Positions 19,367 through 27,183 of a stretch of DNA of 64,000 bases are shown here, piece after piece. The position numbers were made by a program, and so were the translations under genes. How positions within the stretch are numbered: position 1 is the first letter of the stretch; every line of letters starts with the position of its first letter. The notes under the pieces were generated by a model. That model was not told the origin of the DNA. It saw nothing but the letters and a program-made list of their open reading frames with translations, and searched no databases. The DNA comes from Candidatus Dechloromonas phosphorivorans. GTDB taxonomy: Bacteria; Pseudomonadota; Gammaproteobacteria; Burkholderiales; Rhodocyclaceae. The stretch covers positions 1 to 64,000 of the forward strand of contig JADKIP010000002.1 in the NCBI GenBank assembly GCA_016721185.1. The letters run 5' to 3'.

Positions 19367-19467
19367 CTAGAGGAAGCCACGCAACTGGACCCGCTTTCCG
19401 GTGGGCTGGAAGCCCTGCTGGCCATCGCCCCCGCCCATCGCTGAGTCCTTCCGTTCCGCGTCCGGTC

Positions 19468-19602
19468 CATCACTCGCTGTCTGGTGCGCGTCTGGTGCCG
19501 CCAATGAGGGCCGGCGGAGCATTGCGCATAGGATGGAACCCTTGCGGCACAAGGACTTATGGCCGACGCAAAAGGATTTTCAATCCTTTTTACCGAACTC
19601 AC
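19468..19602 (+). repeat. Right-end arm segment of the island
   Basis: Contains two close copies of GTCTGGTGC (in TGTCTGGTGCGCGTCTGGTG) and an AAAGGATTTTCAATCCTTTTT hairpin. It ends directly at the partial tRNA repeat. A diverged relative lies at 15325-15450. The tandem repeats are what one expects of arm-type integrase sites. Confidence 0.5.
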
Positions 19603-19643
19603 AATCCTTTGGTCCACGGTTCAAGTCCGTGCGGGCCCACCAA
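19603..19643 (+). repeat. Right attachment repeat (tRNA 3' fragment)
   Basis: Exact copy of tRNA bases from the anticodon stem to CCA plus one base. It is not a functional tRNA because the 5' half is absent. Confidence 0.9.
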
Positions 19644-19648
19644 AACAA

Positions 19649-19690
19649 AACGCTGATCAAGCACTTTGCGCTTGATCAGCGTTTTTCTTT
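19649..19690 (+). terminator. Strong terminator beyond the island
   Basis: AACGCTGATCAAG and CTTGATCAGCGTT form a 13-base perfect stem followed by a T tract. Its position right after the tRNA fragment suggests it was the original tRNA/rpoD terminator. Confidence 0.85.
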
Positions 19691-19789
19691 TCTGCTTACG
19701 CACCGCTCATAGCCTCGTTCGAGGTTTGATTTATCGACGGAGCGAATCACTGCCTGACATTTAGTAGCGGTAAAAACCACAAAGCCAGA

Positions 19790-20605
19790 TCAATGGCCGC
19801 CGCCCACCTCCGCGGCCATTGCAGCGACAGCTGCAGGGTAATTTTGTCCGGCCGAGCGTTTGAGCCATGCCAGACTCTGTTCGCGATCCTGTGGCTGGCC
19901 TTTTCCCGTTCTGTACATAACCGCGATAGCGTATTGCGCTTCGGCATCACCGGCCTCGGCTGATTGCATGAATAGTCTGGCCGCTTCTGCCAAACTGCGT
20001 TCGACACCACGGCCGGCTTCATACATCCAGGCCAACCGGGTTCGGGCGGTGACATTTCCGGCATCGGCAAGGCGTCTGAAGATCACAGCAGCTTCCGCGT
20101 GCTGGCCGCGGCTGCTCAGACGTTCGGCCTGCTCGAATTCGCTAATGGGCCGATTTGGCTGGTCAAGCGACGCGAGACGGGCTGCGGCTTCCTTGTCTCC
20201 ATTGACGGCGGCAAGGCTGAGAAAATGGCGAGCCTTCGCTTCATTTTTAGGCACTGTGCCACCATCGCTGTAAAGCATGCCCAGGCGGTACTGGGCCTTG
20301 AAGCCCCCTGCGTTGGCCGCTGCCTCGTAGAGCGCGAGCGCCTTTTTCATATCCTTGGCTTCGCCCAAACCATCTTCGGCGAGAATACCAAGGTTGAACA
20401 AAGCGTCTGGGTTACCTAATCCAGCCAAGGTTTCCCATATTTGACGGGCCACTTCGTAGTTCGCCATTTTGAACTCGGCATAGGCTTTGTAATTGCCCAT
20501 CGCGGGGTTTTTGATCCAGTCGGAGGCATCGCTCTCCTGAGCACTGGCATTTCCAAGCAAAGCCAGCAGGAGGGCGGGAAGCAAAAACAGACGCTGAAGT
20601 TTCAT
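19790..20605 (-). CDS. Secreted Sel1-repeat protein
   Basis: 271 residues with a signal peptide (MKLQRLFLLPALLLALLGNA) and about five SEL1-like (TPR-related) repeats, for example GNPDALFNLGILAEDGLGEA and GDAEAQYAIAVMYRTGKGQ. Such periplasmic repeat proteins act as interaction scaffolds. It lies 48 bases after the next minus-strand gene (20654-21214), so the two may form an operon. The partner is unknown. Confidence 0.85.
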   Translation of the reverse strand: MKLQRLFLLPALLLALLGNASAQESDASDWIKNPAMGNYKAYAEFKMANYEVARQIWETLAGLGNPDALFNLGILAEDGLGEAKDMKKALALYEAAANAGGFKAQYRLGMLYSDGGTVPKNEAKARHFLSLAAVNGDKEAAARLASLDQPNRPISEFEQAERLSSRGQHAEAAVIFRRLADAGNVTARTRLAWMYEAGRGVERSLAEAARLFMQSAEAGDAEAQYAIAVMYRTGKGQPQDREQSLAWLKRSAGQNYPAAVAAMAAEVGGGH

Positions 20606-20653
20606 TTGTTCCTCATGAGCAAAGCTGCATATGCGAGCCTTCTTTCACGACTA

Positions 20654-21214
20654 TCACTCGATAGTCAGGCGATAAAACCAGCGGGTTTCGGGAACGATAT
20701 CGGTTCTTCCTTCTTTGCCGAAAGGGGGAATAGAAGGGTCAACTGGCGGTGCGCCCATTTGGACTAAATCGACCGCTTGGGGCGTCCCGATAATGCCCTG
20801 ATCAGTAATCTGCATTCGGTAATAAATGCCATTCCACAAGCGAGCCCCAAAATCTCGGGGGGCCTTGTAGAAAAACAGCAACGAATGCTCCAGCCAAACC
20901 AGGTTATCAACGCTGGCCGTCGCCGGGTTCGGGTAGGGATAAGGGACGTGGCACTGAATTTCCTGAGCACTTTCCAGGCACTTGAATTCTTTCATCGACA
21001 GAAAGAAGTCCTTGAAGCGTTCAGGCTCCAGCGCCAGCGTAAAGGTGGTTTTCCCTGCCTCAGGCAAAAAAGTAACCGTGCCCAATGGGGTACGATCACC
21101 TTCGCGACTGTGCAGCGAGATGGTTTTTGTACCCACCAGTTCCCATGCCAATGACGGGGAGGAAAAACCCATGATGGCCGCCAGGAATACGGCACATTGA
21201 CGTAGTTTATTCAT
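20654..21214 (-). CDS. Secreted hypothetical protein
   Basis: 186 residues with a signal peptide (MNKLRQCAVFLAAIMGFSSPSLA) and a mature part rich in beta-prone segments. Two Cys lie near each other (FKCLESAQEIQC), probably a disulphide. I do not recognise the family. It lies between the Sel1 protein gene and the prolyl aminopeptidase gene, all on the same strand. Confidence 0.65.
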   Translation of the reverse strand: MNKLRQCAVFLAAIMGFSSPSLAWELVGTKTISLHSREGDRTPLGTVTFLPEAGKTTFTLALEPERFKDFFLSMKEFKCLESAQEIQCHVPYPYPNPATASVDNLVWLEHSLLFFYKAPRDFGARLWNGIYYRMQITDQGIIGTPQAVDLVQMGAPPVDPSIPPFGKEGRTDIVPETRWFYRLTIE

Positions 21215-21248
21215 GACCAGACCCCCGAAAAATGCAGATCAAGGCAGC

Positions 21249-22168
21249 TCATTGCCTGCCACCTTCAGCCGTCGCAACCCAATCTAGCGCATCAATGCAG
21301 GCCCGCGCAATCGGCGGCGACAAGGCGCCATGCCCGCCTTCAGCCACCGGCCACCAGGCTGCCTCTGGCCAGGCGTGGTGCAGACTTTCAGCAACCGCTG
21401 GCGGACAAACCGGGTCTGCCAAGCCCTGCACAATCGCCGCCGGGAGGTGACGAAGTTGCTCGATGCCCGCCAATAACTGCCCCGGCGAAAGAAAACAGTC
21501 ATTGATCAGGTAGTGCATCTGCACGCGAACCTTGGCTATTTGACCAGCGCTAGGCGGCTCGGCGATGGGTTCTTCACCCATCAGTAGCCTCGTAATCGAG
21601 CCAGGCACGAATGGCCGGCAAAGCCTGCTTCGGCTCATCGCTCATCACCGCGGATGCCCATGGTGCCAGCGCATCCTCGCCGGCAAACCTTGAAGGCAGA
21701 CCGGATACCAGCGCAGCGGCGCGGGCGTAAGCCGCGATTTCTTGACGGGATCCCAAAAAAATACCGCGCAACACCAGGCCAAGGACACGTTCGGGGTAGG
21801 TTTGGGCATACGCCAGGGCGAGCAGCCCCCCAGGAGCCACCGAAAACCAGCCAGCGAGAAATACCGAGCGCCTCGCGCAAATATTCAAGATCCGCGACCA
21901 GATGTGCCGTCGTGTTATCCCGCATATTGCCAAGCGGGCGGCTACGCCCACAACCGCGCTGGTCAACAAGAATGGCGCGATAGCGCGCCGGATCGAACAG
22001 GCGGCGCTGATTGGGCGAGCAGCCGCTCCCCGGGCCGCCGTGCAAAAACACCACCGGCAGGCCGTCGACCGCAGCACACTCCTCAATGTAGAGCATATGG
22101 CCTTCACCGACGGCCATCTGCCTTACAAGGCGCGGTCGGCTGGCCGGGAATAAGGGATCAGTGAGCAA
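21249..22168 (-). CDS. pip: Proline iminopeptidase (two apparent frameshifts)
   Basis: Cytoplasmic alpha/beta-hydrolase of peptidase family S33 that removes N-terminal proline, about 307 residues. It starts MLTDPLFPASRPRLVRQM. The oxyanion motif VVFLHGGPGSGCSP, the VDQRGCGRSRP segment, the nucleophile elbow FGGSWG and a C-terminal AEGGHGAL with the catalytic His are all present. The frame changes near 21830, in a G run, and near 21590. Both pieces beyond the breaks continue the family sequence (LLALAYAQTYPERVLGLVLR). Probably one functional gene. Confidence 0.85.
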
Positions 22169-22816
22169 TCAGGCCTCAATCAACCCGCTGCGCATGGCAA
22201 GCAAAGCCATTTCTGCAGCGTTCTGCAAATTGAGCTTTTGCTTGATATGGTAAAGGTGTGTCCCCACAGTGCTCGGGCTGAGGAAAAAATCAGCGGCAAC
22301 GTCATTCACTGAGCGCCCCTGCGCCAATTGCATAAAAACCGCGAACTCTTTTTCAGTCAGCGTTTCGAGCGGTGTTGCAGCCCCCGAAAGTTGAGCAAGC
22401 GCAACCGCCTGAGCCAACTCGGGATCAAGATAGCGTTGATTGCGGGCAACCTGAGTCACCGCCCGCAGGAACTCATCCGGCGAGGCACGCTTGCAAAGGT
22501 AGCCCCGCGCACCAAGACGCAGCGCCCGTACCGGCACAACGTCATCGTGATGCGCCGAGAGCATGAGCACCCGTGCTTTTTGCTCCCCCACCATGAGGCG
22601 TTCCAGCGCCGCCAGCCCGCCAATGCCGGGCATTGAGACATCCATCACCACGACATCGGGTGTCAGTTCAGCGTAAAGCCGCAGCATGCCCTCGCCACTC
22701 TCGGCTTCGCCCACCACCGTTGCCCCTGCGCCTTCGAGCAGCAGGCGAAAGCCGAGGCGCACCATGGCGTGATCGTCAGCAATCAGAATGCGACTTCCTT
22801 GTAGTGAGTTGGTCAT
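22169..22816 (-). CDS. NarL-type response regulator
   Basis: 215 residues from the start at 22816. It has a receiver domain with the acidic pair in ILIADDHAMVR, a phospho-Asp in VVMDVSMPGIGG, and a LuxR/NarL helix-turn-helix (LTEKEFAVFMQLAQGRSVND...STVGTHLYHIKQKL). Its start overlaps the stop of the kinase gene by ATGA, so the two are translationally coupled. It is the last gene of the carrier-hydrolase-TonB-kinase operon read from 26628. The position next to a lanthanide-type PQQ dehydrogenase suggests a role like PedR2 or the MxaB/MoxX family. This is inference. Confidence 0.85.
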   Translation of the reverse strand: MTNSLQGSRILIADDHAMVRLGFRLLLEGAGATVVGEAESGEGMLRLYAELTPDVVVMDVSMPGIGGLAALERLMVGEQKARVLMLSAHHDDVVPVRALRLGARGYLCKRASPDEFLRAVTQVARNQRYLDPELAQAVALAQLSGAATPLETLTEKEFAVFMQLAQGRSVNDVAADFFLSPSTVGTHLYHIKQKLNLQNAAEMALLAMRSGLIEA

Positions 22817-24189
22817 GGCTGCCCCTCCAGGTAGGCAAGTGGTGAATGGTCCGGCAAACTGGCAACGAGACAAAAGCCCTCACCTTGCCGATTGTTGATT
22901 TTGAGTTGTCCGCCGAGCAAGGCGACTCGTTCGGCCATACCGGCCAGGCCAAGGCCACTGCCGGCTTGGGGCGAAGCTTGGCCATCGTAACCGCGGCCAT
23001 TGTCAGCCAGCGAAATATTCAAATGACCTGCCGTGCGGGTGATGAGCAATTCAACCTGGCTGGCACACGCATGGCGGACTATGTTAGTCAGCCCTTCCTG
23101 CACAACGCGGACAGCCGCCTGCGCCACGTCATCACCGATCGCCGAGGCACCCAGCGCCAGCCGATGGGTCAGGACTATATTTTCATGCTGCAACTGCCAG
23201 GCGGCCAGTGTGCGCTCAAGCGTTACCGCCAACCCGGAACTCGGAGGCGGCCGCAGACGATGCAGGATGCCACGCACGCCGTTCTGCATATCACCGGTGA
23301 CGGCAACAATACTCTGCGCATGGCTGTTCAATGCCGGTTGCTCAACGGTCCGCTGGGCGATAGCGCCGGCCAGCGCTCGTACGGCGGTGATGCCCTGGGC
23401 GAGTTCGTCATGTAATTCACGAGCGATGACACCCCGCTCGGCATCCAGCCGACCTTGCAGGTGTGCATCCACTTCGCGCTCGGTTTCGAGCCTGACATTG
23501 TCGTTGACCGCAGCAACCAGGCGATCCGCCATGCCGTTGAAAGCATGGGAAATCCGACCGAGTTCGGGGGTCGAAAAAACCGGCAACCGAGTATCGAAAC
23601 GCCCGGAACCGGTGCGATCAAGTGCCTGCATCACCTGATCGAGCGGCCGTAAGGCGCGGTCGAGGGCCATCCGGGTCGTCACGAAAAGTACGGCCAGCAG
23701 CAGCAATGCCCAACCCGCCATGGCGCACAGATCGTCCCAAGCGTCGATCATTGCCCGCGAGGCATCCGGGTTGAGGACCAGACGTAAATCATGGATCTGA
23801 AGGGCGCGCTGTTGAAATGTCGGGGCCAGCAAACCAGTGAACCAGGCCGGCGCGGAACGTCCAGCCTTGTAGGTCGGTGGCGGGGAGCGATAAAGCAGCC
23901 GGCCATCGGCAGCGAAAACTTCGAGTGCATTGGCCCGAATCCGGCCAAGTGGTTTGACGATGCCAAGTACGCGATCAGCCAGCGCCGCAGCGGGCACCGT
24001 CTGCATTTCTACGGTAAGCGCACTTAGCCATTGCTCGGACACCCGGCTCGCCGCCTCGACTTCTTCGTGAATGCCGGTGCGGGCGCCTTGCAGCCAGATT
24101 CCCGCCAGCACCAGCAGCAGGCTGGCAGCCAGACCGGTGAGAACGAGGCTGATGCGGGTGTGCAAATTAAGACGGGCGAGAAAATTCAT
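22813..24189 (-). CDS. Membrane histidine kinase, MoxY/LapD-type sensor
   Basis: 458 residues. A first membrane helix (about 13-32), a periplasmic sensor of about 120 residues and a second helix (about 157-177) lead to a HAMP segment, a HisKA_3 dimerisation domain with the phospho-His in IARELHDELAQGI, and an ATPase domain with NIVRHACA and the glycine boxes DNGRGYDG and GSGLGLAGM. The layout resembles kinases with MoxY/LapD N-terminal domains, some of which (MxaY, PedS2) control lanthanide switching of PQQ dehydrogenases. It overlaps both the TonB gene upstream and the regulator gene downstream. Confidence 0.85.
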   Translation of the reverse strand: MNFLARLNLHTRISLVLTGLAASLLLVLAGIWLQGARTGIHEEVEAASRVSEQWLSALTVEMQTVPAAALADRVLGIVKPLGRIRANALEVFAADGRLLYRSPPPTYKAGRSAPAWFTGLLAPTFQQRALQIHDLRLVLNPDASRAMIDAWDDLCAMAGWALLLLAVLFVTTRMALDRALRPLDQVMQALDRTGSGRFDTRLPVFSTPELGRISHAFNGMADRLVAAVNDNVRLETEREVDAHLQGRLDAERGVIARELHDELAQGITAVRALAGAIAQRTVEQPALNSHAQSIVAVTGDMQNGVRGILHRLRPPPSSGLAVTLERTLAAWQLQHENIVLTHRLALGASAIGDDVAQAAVRVVQEGLTNIVRHACASQVELLITRTAGHLNISLADNGRGYDGQASPQAGSGLGLAGMAERVALLGGQLKINNRQGEGFCLVASLPDHSPLAYLEGQP

Positions 24190-24932
24190 GTGGCCTTCTT
24201 AAGTTTGTAATTGACGGGAACGACCACTTGAATTTCATTGGCCTCCAAACCATCAGGCAAGGGAGGTAGCGTCGCCAGTTGTTCAAGCATGGCTAGCGCG
24301 TGCTGGTCGAGAACATCGAAACCACTGGAATGATCGAGTTTCACGGCGATCAGGTTGCCTTTACGCGCCACCCGCAGATGCAAGCGGACTTCGCCCTCCC
24401 AGCCACGCATCGCGGCAACTCGGGGATATTGCTGCTGGCCGGCAAAAATTTCAGTGAGGCTCTGGCGGTAAGCGGCGAGCAGGCTGCTCTGACTACGGGC
24501 AGGCTGGCTGGGCGCTGCGGCGGCTGGCTGTGCAGCCGCCTGGGTAAGCGTTTGCGGGGCCGTATTGGGGGTTGCCGGCAAAGCCGAGGGGGCGGCCACC
24601 TCGGCCACGGGCTGGTTGCTCGTCACTGCTGGCGCAGCAGCCTCCACCACGCTGCGAGCCGAACGCGACTCGCGACGTGGCGGAAGCTGCCTCGCCGCCG
24701 GTGGGATCGCTGCCGGCGTTGGCGCAGCTTGCACCTCGGCAGTCGATCCGGATGTTTGTTCAACAACCAGGCGCAGGGTCGCCAAAAGCGGCGTCAACGC
24801 TGGCAATTCCCGCTGCGGCCGCTGCACCCAGGCCAATGCAAGGGCATGGATGGCGAGCGACAGAGCGAAAATCAGCCAAAAACGCCGGTCGACCGTAGGG
24901 CCTGCCGATGTTTCCTTGGTCATCGCATTCAT
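24186..24932 (-). CDS. tonB: TonB-like energy transducer
   Basis: 248 residues: a single N-terminal membrane anchor (RRFWLIFALSLAIHALALAW), a Pro/Ala-rich periplasmic linker, and a C-terminal TonB domain with YPRVAAMRGWEGEVRLHLRV and LPDGLEANEIQVVVPVNYKL. TonB links the proton motive force to outer-membrane receptors. No ExbB/ExbD lies beside it; the set at 56.7-58.5 kb might serve. Being inside an operon with a kinase and PQQ-dehydrogenase accessory genes is unusual and suggests uptake of a metal or cofactor needed by the dehydrogenase. Residues 10-16 (AGPTVDR) come from a dispersed DNA repeat. Confidence 0.85.
   Translation of the reverse strand: MNAMTKETSAGPTVDRRFWLIFALSLAIHALALAWVQRPQRELPALTPLLATLRLVVEQTSGSTAEVQAAPTPAAIPPAARQLPPRRESRSARSVVEAAAPAVTSNQPVAEVAAPSALPATPNTAPQTLTQAAAQPAAAAPSQPARSQSSLLAAYRQSLTEIFAGQQQYPRVAAMRGWEGEVRLHLRVARKGNLIAVKLDHSSGFDVLDQHALAMLEQLATLPPLPDGLEANEIQVVVPVNYKLKKAT
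24887..24920 (+). repeat. Dispersed GTCGACCGTAGGGCC repeat, copy 1
   Basis: GGTCGACCGTAGGGCCTGCC followed by GATGTTTCCTTGGTC matches copy 3 at 53087 closely and copy 2 at 29055 less well. Here it forms codons 5-16 of the TonB-like gene, read on the minus strand. Confidence 0.55.
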
Positions 24933-25861
24933 TACTTCAATGCCTCCTGCTCGGCTGCTGGAAACAGATGCCCCACCGAACGGCGATACTCACTGGCCGC
25001 AACGGGCAGCTTGGCAAACTCCGGCGGCAATGGGCGGGCAAGCACTTCGTTCATGTCCAGCCCGGCAGCGGCAGATTCGCGAAGTGTGCGCTGCAACCAT
25101 TCCAGCCAGGCTCGCGTCTGACGAATGGGCGCCGCATCACGGGCAACTTCACCATGACCGGGCACCAACATTTTGAACCCCGTCTCACGCGTGATCGCCT
25201 CCAATTGATCGAGTGCCGCCAGCCAGTGTTCAACATTGGCATGTGGCGTGGTTGGCGCCCGCTCATTAAATACAAGATCACCCGCAAAAAGCACGCCACT
25301 GGTTTCGTCGTAAATCACCAGATCAGCCTCGGTGTGGCCATTCAGCGCTATCAAGCGCAAGCGGCGGCCAGCGACTTCCAGCGTCCCGGCGGCCAGCGTT
25401 TGTGTCGGCGCAAAGACCTCGGTGCCTTTCATCCAGTCGCCGGTCAGGCCATACAGGTTCTCCGCAAAAACATTGCCGTCAGCGCCGATCCCTTGACGCG
25501 TCGCGGCCAGCGCGGCAATGGGCGTATCGGCAAAGGCCTGATTGCCCAAAAAATGGTCCGGGTGATGATGCGTATTGATAACGAGTGCCACGGACTTTGG
25601 CGAAATACCCGCGATTGCCTGCCGCATTTGCTCGCCGTATCGCCGCGAAGAACCGCTATCAATCACGATGGTTCCACCCGGCGCGACGATAAAACCGGTA
25701 TTAACAATGTTGCCGCCATTCGCGGGCGTGAAGTCCTCGGTGCGGCCGACAAAGACATGAACATCCGACGCAATCTGCCGCGCTTTGAGCCCGTAGTCGA
25801 ACTCGGCCGCGTTCAGCCCCCCGGCCACCAGCAGCGTCAAGTAGCAGAACAAGCGCTTCAT
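24932..25861 (-). CDS. Quinoprotein relay zinc metallohydrolase
   Basis: 309 residues with a signal peptide (MKRLFCYLTLLVAGGLNAAE) and a metallo-beta-lactamase fold: THHHPDHFLG, NGHTEADLVIY, FAGDLVFNE and the final His in VPGHGEV. It matches the subgroup found beside SoxYZ-like carriers in PQQ-dehydrogenase clusters, thought to act on a carrier-bound adduct. Its start overlaps the stop of the carrier gene, and its stop overlaps the TonB start (TAATG), so all are translationally coupled. The substrate is unknown. Confidence 0.8.
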   Translation of the reverse strand: MKRLFCYLTLLVAGGLNAAEFDYGLKARQIASDVHVFVGRTEDFTPANGGNIVNTGFIVAPGGTIVIDSGSSRRYGEQMRQAIAGISPKSVALVINTHHHPDHFLGNQAFADTPIAALAATRQGIGADGNVFAENLYGLTGDWMKGTEVFAPTQTLAAGTLEVAGRRLRLIALNGHTEADLVIYDETSGVLFAGDLVFNERAPTTPHANVEHWLAALDQLEAITRETGFKMLVPGHGEVARDAAPIRQTRAWLEWLQRTLRESAAAGLDMNEVLARPLPPEFAKLPVAASEYRRSVGHLFPAAEQEALK

Positions 25862-26628
25862 GGCGCAATCCTGACATTGAACGCATTGCCGTTGTTATCT
25901 CGGCCGCTGGCATCGAGCGGCCCCGTGCTGTTGCCCCGCGTCAACGTAAAAACCGGGTTTTCGCTGACCGGCTCGTAGGTTTGCACCCGCATCAGGCGCT
26001 TACCCGCAGCATCGGTAAAGTTGATTTCTTCGAGGAAAAACGCAGGCGTACCAGCCACCAGTCCGGTATCCATCGGGTGCACTATCCGCATCCGAACACG
26101 CCCCTGTTGCGGCCCTTCCGACCACTGACGACCAGCCACCTCATTCAAGCGCTGCTGCCACTCTTTCGAGCCGGCATTGGCAGAAGGCGCCGTGCAACCG
26201 CCACCGACGGTGTTCACCAAAGTGCCGCCAACATGCCAGACGCCATCGGCGGTTTTGGCCGCAGCCCGGACCGGCGATGATTGTTGGAGCTTGACCCGAA
26301 AGCCAAGAAAAGCCGGCGCGGACTCAGGAAAGAATCGCAATATCTGGAGGATAGGATTGAAGTCGGCAAAAACCAGGACTTCCTGCACCCCGGGCAAAGC
26401 GGTTGCATCCACGGTAACCGGCACCTGCATCGGGTTTTCTGCAGTCGCCGGCGCCTTTACGATCACACGGTCGTCGAACACGACCGGCGCGCCACCCAGC
26501 ACCATTTTGTGCATATCCGTCCAACGCGCCGAATCGAGCGGATCAATTGCTTCCGGCAAAGCTGCAGCCGCGGCCGGCAACTGCAATGTCGCCAGCACGA
26601 ACGCGGTCACTGTCAGCAAAAACTTCAT
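25858..26628 (-). CDS. Quinoprotein-associated SoxYZ-like carrier
   Basis: 256 residues with a signal peptide (MKFLLTVTAFVLATLQLPAAAA). A SoxY-like domain ends in VGGGCTAPSA, whose Cys corresponds to the substrate-carrying Cys of SoxY, and a SoxZ-like immunoglobulin fold follows. Natural SoxY-SoxZ fusions of this kind sit beside PQQ dehydrogenases. The start at 26628 has AGGAGAGACAAG in front. It is the first gene of a five-gene coupled operon and has a sigma-54 promoter 48 bases upstream. Confidence 0.82.
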   Translation of the reverse strand: MKFLLTVTAFVLATLQLPAAAAALPEAIDPLDSARWTDMHKMVLGGAPVVFDDRVIVKAPATAENPMQVPVTVDATALPGVQEVLVFADFNPILQILRFFPESAPAFLGFRVKLQQSSPVRAAAKTADGVWHVGGTLVNTVGGGCTAPSANAGSKEWQQRLNEVAGRQWSEGPQQGRVRMRIVHPMDTGLVAGTPAFFLEEINFTDAAGKRLMRVQTYEPVSENPVFTLTRGNSTGPLDASGRDNNGNAFNVRIAP

Positions 26629-26675
26629 CTTGTCTCTCCTATCGCCTTCATTTGGCGTAATTTGGAGAAGTGGTG

Positions 26676-26691
26676 CGCAAGCCGCGTGCCA
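26676..26691 (-). promoter_or_regulatory. Sigma-54 promoter of the carrier-TonB-kinase operon
   Basis: On the minus strand TGGCACGCGGCTTGCG fits TGGCACRNNNNTTGCW in all but the last base, with correct GG-GC spacing. It lies 48 bases before the carrier start. Confidence 0.8.
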
Positions 26692-26772
26692 AAGCCGCAA
26701 AAAACCTCTGTTTGCCCCATAGGTGTGACAACTAAGGGTTTTTGCCGGGAAATTTCAGTCGACCGCAGCGTT

Positions 26773-26799
26773 CCACATGTGCAACTTTGGAGCACATGG
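26773..26799. promoter_or_regulatory. Candidate activator-binding inverted repeat
   Basis: CACATGTGC, nine bases, GCACATGG. The arms ATGTGC/GCACAT are perfect. It lies 80-110 bases upstream of the minus-strand sigma-54 promoter, a normal distance for an enhancer. ATGTGCTCACAT at 34967-34978, upstream of the aldehyde dehydrogenase promoter, shares the half-site. Confidence 0.45.
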
Positions 26800-27038
26800 T
26801 GACATTTGTAGCAGCAAAATCATTTGACCGCCCTATCCACGGCCAAGCCTGCCGAACAGGGCGGCTTACGTCACCTAAACCCTGGTCTGCAAGATGGGCT
26901 GAACTTCAAAACTCGGGAAAAACTCCCGATAAACAGCGCATTCAGGCCATCCTACTGACGCAATACCCTGCCTGTTAAAGGGCTTTAATTTCGATCAAAA
27001 AAGTGTACTCTGTGCTTCAGGGGTTCTCGAAATCGTCT

Positions 27039-27054
27039 TGGCACAGCCTTTGCA
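27039..27054 (+). promoter_or_regulatory. Sigma-54 promoter of the lanthanide-type dehydrogenase
   Basis: TGGCACAGCCTTTGCA is a perfect match to TGGCACRNNNNTTGCW. The predicted transcript starts near 27066, giving a leader of about 118 bases before the gene. Confidence 0.9.
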
Positions 27055-27183
27055 ATGTTATTTATCTGCCGGGGGGTGCATCAGGGAATGGAGAACACCC
27101 GCCGGGCATTTCATTCGGCTTTGGGGACAGCGCCAGGCGCTGGCCTCACGGCAGGAATCAATAGACAACTCAGGAGACAATCC

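Larger units (their letters stand above)
16768..19444 (+). pseudogene. Uncharacterised protein gene split by IS1182-type element
   Basis: The product begins MATKFTRQALYDLLWSKPKI and continues DVGLGKICREANIPIPPRGY, an N-terminal helix-turn-helix-like module of a widespread uncharacterised family found in accessory DNA. One indel near 17335 moves the frame. The C-terminal part has a Lys/Glu/Ala-rich coiled coil (17620-17720). At 17838 the coding sequence is cut by an insertion sequence. Removing it with one CTAG copy restores the frame exactly: WVL joins EEATQLDPLSGGLEALLAIA, with a stop at 19442-19444. The gene was thus intact, apart from the indel, until a recent insertion removed its last 27 residues. 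Function is unknown. Confidence 0.75.
14907..19602. mobile_element. Small tRNA-integrated genomic island
   Basis: 4.7 kb lie between the tRNA and an exact copy of its last 41 bases. The content is accessory: a Fic protein, an uncharacterised gene interrupted by an IS1182-type element, and repeats near both ends. No integrase or excisionase gene is visible. The element is therefore either a remnant or depends on an integrase supplied elsewhere. A transcription terminator directly after the right copy probably belonged to the tRNA before integration. Confidence 0.8.
26629..27183. other. Divergent control region of the PQQ dehydrogenase genes
   Basis: 555 bases without a gene. They hold two divergent sigma-54 promoters (26676-26691 minus, 27039-27054 plus) and an inverted repeat between them that could bind the activator. 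Confidence 0.7.

Noticed and set aside
19603..19643. Second tRNA gene
   Set aside because: Only the 3' half is present; the 5' acceptor and D arm are missing, so it is an attachment repeat.
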